Source of the DNA: an uncultured Lachnospiraceae bacterium
Lineage (GTDB): Bacteria; Bacillota; Clostridia; Lachnospirales; Lachnospiraceae
Length of the DNA stretch: 42,957 nucleotides
Direction: 5' to 3'
Assembly (NCBI GenBank): GCA_945609985.1
Contig: CALYZQ010000010.1
Span: 1 to 42,957, forward strand
Shown here: piece by piece, positions 37,927 to 42,957 of the stretch
Layout of the letters: each line of letters starts with the position of its first letter
Numbering within the stretch: position 1 is the first letter of the stretch
Made by a program: the position numbers and the translations under genes
The notes under the pieces: model-generated
The model's database searches: none
The model's input: the letters and a program-made list of their open reading frames with translations, nothing else
Told to the model about the DNA's origin: nothing

Positions 37927-39189
37927 ATGGGTAAAGTAATTAAAATCATTAAAATTAATCTCCTGTCCCTGTTGGCATTGCCCCTATTGCTGATTGCAAC
38001 AGCCTGCAAATTTATTTCAAAGGCATTCGAGAAGCTTCTGCCCATCGGCGGCATGAGCCTTTTGACCTTCGGACTGTATCTGGTGCTTAAGTTTGTCAAG
38101 ACACCCGATGCCACCTGGCTGATTGTTCTTCTTGCCATCGGCATTCTGGCTGTGATGGCACTGCTTATTTTCCTGGCAATCATGCTGGTGCGCGTAGCAT
38201 CAGAACCCGTAAAGATTGTAGTCGATGGTTTGGTATCCTTCTTTAATCTGCTTTACAGCTTTACTTACATCAGATACTTAAAACTCTATGAAATATGCGA
38301 AGCGGATTATCGATTCATAAGCCTTGGTGGCAATAAATATGTAAACGGACTGTGCTGTCTGTTCTTCTCCATTGTAAGGGGACTGACCTATGCCATCGTA
38401 TTTATCGCGGACATTTCCCTGTATCTGTCCATCGGTGGCAGTGCATTTTTGGTGATTTTCACTTTATGGAGAGCAAACAGCCGCATACAGACCGTATTCG
38501 GCCTTGGCATATTTGCTTATTTACAAAAGTTTGACATGCTGACACTTGTTTGCGGTATTTTGTACTTCCTCTCCCTGATGACCACACTGGTAATTATACT
38601 TTTGTCTCTGGGTATCGAATGGCACGAGTGGGCAAACGAACTGAAAATGTCAAAGGACCGCTACACCAAGTTTGTGGACCGCCTGCAAAAGAAAACCTTA
38701 AGCATCGAGTCAAAGGACGGAGGTGATGCTTCCGGCGGATATATTCAGGTATTAAACTCCCACATCCAAAATCTGGACCCCTTGGAAGCAGAAATCAACA
38801 CCCTGCTTTCCACCAGAGAAAACCAGATACTGCGTGCACTCTGGGGCGAATACCTGCGTGAGCTAAAGTCCCTTACCGATTACTGCTCCTCCCGCAAGAA
38901 GGACATGTCTCAAGCGGAGTTACAGAGACTCATTCCCCGCATCCAAGATTTGGACAAGCAACGTAACCGCATCAATGAAATGATTGGTGAATTAAAAGAG
39001 GTTTACAGCAACCCCGTAAAGAATTCCTTCTACTTCGCCGGCTGCAACACCTTGGAAAAGCTGGACAAGAGATATAAATCTCTCTGCAAGACCTACCATC
39101 CCGATGCAGACAGCGGCGATGAGGAAAGCTTTAAGCAGATGCAGGCTGAGTATGAGAAGCTGAAGCAGACGCTTTCTGCTACTAAATAA
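37927..39189 (+). CDS. Polytopic membrane protein with C-terminal J-domain
   Basis: 420 aa; several TM segments, coiled coil, then LDKRYKSLCKTYHPDADSGDEESFKQMQAEYEKLKQ with HPD tripeptide; SD AAGGAGG. Confidence 0.82.
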   Translation: MGKVIKIIKINLLSLLALPLLLIATACKFISKAFEKLLPIGGMSLLTFGLYLVLKFVKTPDATWLIVLLAIGILAVMALLIFLAIMLVRVASEPVKIVVDGLVSFFNLLYSFTYIRYLKLYEICEADYRFISLGGNKYVNGLCCLFFSIVRGLTYAIVFIADISLYLSIGGSAFLVIFTLWRANSRIQTVFGLGIFAYLQKFDMLTLVCGILYFLSLMTTLVIILLSLGIEWHEWANELKMSKDRYTKFVDRLQKKTLSIESKDGGDASGGYIQVLNSHIQNLDPLEAEINTLLSTRENQILRALWGEYLRELKSLTDYCSSRKKDMSQAELQRLIPRIQDLDKQRNRINEMIGELKEVYSNPVKNSFYFAGCNTLEKLDKRYKSLCKTYHPDADSGDEESFKQMQAEYEKLKQTLSATK

Positions 39190-39248
39190 TTCATTTATCC
39201 GTAAGCACTGAAATAAACACCACCTATATTTAAACTATGCTCAAAATG

Positions 39249-39328
39249 AACGTAAGAAATGTATATGATTTACGTTTGAATTATTACAATAGTGATTTAT
39301 AAACGTAATTGCGTGGCGCAAACGTAAA
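39249..39328. promoter_or_regulatory. Cluster of four AACGTAA-type motifs
   Basis: AACGTAA at 39249, TTTACGTTT at 39269, AACGTAA at 39302, AACGTAAA at 39321. Confidence 0.4.
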
Positions 39329-39429
39329 ATATCCGTGAGCCCCATGCAACACATCGCAAATAAAGTTTGTATAGTATCTAAGCAAATCCTCATTTATAGA
39401 GGTCATGCATTTGAAGTGGAGGAACAGAG

Positions 39430-39615
39430 ATGAATAATGTCAAAAAAGTTGCGGATATGGGAATATGTGTTGGGTGTGCAGATTGTGGTGGATGTGAGCA
39501 TATTACATTCAAGAATAATGAGCTGGGATTTCCTGCCCCCATAGTTGATGAAAATTGCAAAAATTGTGGCGAATGCTTGAAGAAATGCATATATTGGAAT
39601 TCTAACGATAATTAG
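39430..39615 (+). CDS. Small 4Fe-4S cluster protein (61 aa)
   Basis: CVGCADCGGC and CKNCGECLKKC motifs; SD GGAGG upstream; followed by its own terminator. Confidence 0.75.
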   Translation: MNNVKKVADMGICVGCADCGGCEHITFKNNELGFPAPIVDENCKNCGECLKKCIYWNSNDN

Positions 39616-39644
39616 TTTTTTATTATAAAATAATACTTTGATGA

Positions 39645-39673
39645 AGTGCCTGCAGATTCCCGCAGGCACTTTT
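39645..39673 (+). terminator. Terminator of the 4Fe-4S protein gene
   Basis: Perfect 9-bp stem AGTGCCTGC/GCAGGCACT followed by TTT. Confidence 0.85.
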
Positions 39674-39886
39674 AGTTTGGGCGGGCAGCATGGGCAGGCA
39701 AGGGTAGGTGTTTGTTATAAGCAGTGCACTGTGAGCACGCCGGCCCTTAGCGAGGTAAAGGCGATAAATCGCCTTGCGGTTTTCGTCTTCGAGCTTAGTG
39801 CCGCTGCGCTGCGAACCGTAGCGAAAGCGTGCCTGCGATAACAAATACCTGCCCTAAGCCGCCCATGCTGCCCGCCCAAACTAAAA
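39670..39886 (-). repeat. Element B: second copy of the conserved-core hairpin element
   Basis: Arms TTTTAGTTTGGGCGGGCAGCATGGGC at both ends in inverted orientation; core is the reverse complement of the core in element A. Confidence 0.85.
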
Positions 39887-39916
39887 CTGCCGCACTAACC
39901 TTCGCTAGCACGGCAG
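39883..39916 (-). terminator. Terminator of dnaJ
   Basis: Minus strand CTGCCGTGCTAGC-GAAG-GTTAGTGCGGCAG, 13-bp stem with G-T pairs, then TTTTAG. Confidence 0.88.
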
Positions 39917-39922
39917 CTTTCT

Positions 39923-41101
39923 TTATTTCCAAAACTTCTTTTTCTTCCCATCCTTGGAATCCTTCGGTTCCTTGGGTTCTTCGTCGTTCTCGTCCATTTT
40001 CTTGGTAGCATTTAAGGAATCGCCTGTGAGGGCATCAAACTGCTTAAGCAGCTCCTTGGCCTCATGGCTCAGCTTGTCGGGCACCTGTACCACTAAGGTT
40101 ACATAGTGGTCACCGCGCACATCCTTATTTCTCCAGGAAGGCACACCCTTGCCCTTCAGACGCACCTTGGTATCGGTCTGAGTACCGGGCTTCACGTCAT
40201 AAATGACCTTACCATCTACGGTATCGATAAAGATTTCTCCGCCCAATGCCGCTACCGCATAGGATACGGGCACAGTAGAAAATATGTTAAACTCCTGACG
40301 CTGGAAAATGGGATGACGGCCCACAATCACCTCTACCAGTACATCGCCTCTGGGGCCACCGTTGGTGCCGGGCTCTCCGAGACCGGGCATTCTGGTAGAC
40401 TGTCCGTTGTCAATACCTGCGGGAATATCCACAGAATAACGCTTTCTCATGGAGATATAGCCTGTTCCGTGACAGTCCGCACACTTTTCCTTAATCACCT
40501 TACCGCTTCCCTGACAATCCGGACAGGTCTGCACATTGCGGACTGTTCCGAAGAAGGACTGCTGAGTATATACCACCTGACCCTTGCCACCACATTTGGT
40601 ACAGGTCTCGGGTGTTGTGCCGGGCTTTGCACCTGAACCGTTACAGGTCTTACAGTTTTCCTTTACAGTAAGCTCAATTTCCTTCTTGCAGCCAAACACT
40701 GCCTCCTCAAAGGTAATGCGGACACTGGTACGAAGGTTGGCACCCTTCATGGGGCCATTGTTTCTGGCACTGCTTCTGCGACCACCGCCGAAGAAATCTC
40801 CGAAAATGTCTCCAAATATATCTCCAAAATCAGCACCGCTGAAATCAAAGCCTCCTGCACCGCCTGCTCCGCCTTCAAAAGCAGCATGACCGAATTGATC
40901 ATACTGACGCTTCTTCTCAGGGTCACTTAACACTGCATAAGCCTCTGAAGCTTCCTTAAACTTTTTCTCTGCCTCAGCATTACCGGGATTTGCATCCGGA
41001 TGATACTTCTTAGCCAAAACACGATATGCTTTTTTGATTGCAGCTTCGTCTGCATTTTTGTCTACGCCAAGGACCTCGTAGTAGTCTCGCTTTTCAGCCA
41101 T
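39923..41101 (-). CDS. dnaJ: Chaperone protein DnaJ
   Basis: 392 aa; J-domain with HPD, G-rich linker, four CXXCXGXG zinc motifs. Confidence 0.98.
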   Translation of the reverse strand: MAEKRDYYEVLGVDKNADEAAIKKAYRVLAKKYHPDANPGNAEAEKKFKEASEAYAVLSDPEKKRQYDQFGHAAFEGGAGGAGGFDFSGADFGDIFGDIFGDFFGGGRRSSARNNGPMKGANLRTSVRITFEEAVFGCKKEIELTVKENCKTCNGSGAKPGTTPETCTKCGGKGQVVYTQQSFFGTVRNVQTCPDCQGSGKVIKEKCADCHGTGYISMRKRYSVDIPAGIDNGQSTRMPGLGEPGTNGGPRGDVLVEVIVGRHPIFQRQEFNIFSTVPVSYAVAALGGEIFIDTVDGKVIYDVKPGTQTDTKVRLKGKGVPSWRNKDVRGDHYVTLVVQVPDKLSHEAKELLKQFDALTGDSLNATKKMDENDEEPKEPKDSKDGKKKKFWK

Positions 41102-41184
41102 ATTTGCCTCCTACATAACACAGTACTTCCGGGAGGCATTTTACACCACCCAGAAGTACATAATTTCAGATAAACTCTTCTTGA

Positions 41185-42957
<1,773 letters not shown>

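Overview
This 43 kb window looks like a Lachnospiraceae/Clostridia chromosome, judged from protein content and gene order only. Almost all of it is conserved housekeeping sequence on the minus strand: recR-ybaB-dnaX; pfk; an ftsE-ftsX-envC-like-ctpA-azlCD run; type III glutamine synthetase; a U32 peptidase-yrrM-mltG-like-ylbF-rnjA-DUF1292-ruvX-ireB run; mtaB; thiI plus a cysteine desulfurase; rsmE-prmA; and dnaJ-dnaK, with dnaK running off the right edge. There are two tRNAs, Ser-CGA and Gln-CTG. I see no CRISPR array, transposase, prophage or recognisable defence operon. The most unusual signal is a pair of unannotated intergenic elements of about 210 bp (A, 20397-20605; B, 39670-39886, inverted relative to A). 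They share a conserved core of about 110 bp with at least one compensatory base-pair change. Each core is enclosed by long inverted-repeat arms of about 48 bp that match each other within a copy but differ between copies. Copy B sits exactly between the T-tracts of two convergent terminators, inside a plus-strand block (lipoprotein, membrane protein with a C-terminal J-domain, 61-aa 4Fe-4S protein) that interrupts the otherwise conserved dnaK-dnaJ-prmA-rsmE-mtaB order. Other points of interest are a perfect 12-bp hairpin that buries the Shine-Dalgarno of a LysM gene, a terminator-like hairpin at the predicted start of the prmA transcript, an HPr paralogue lacking the active-site His, and convergent genes with abutting stop codons.
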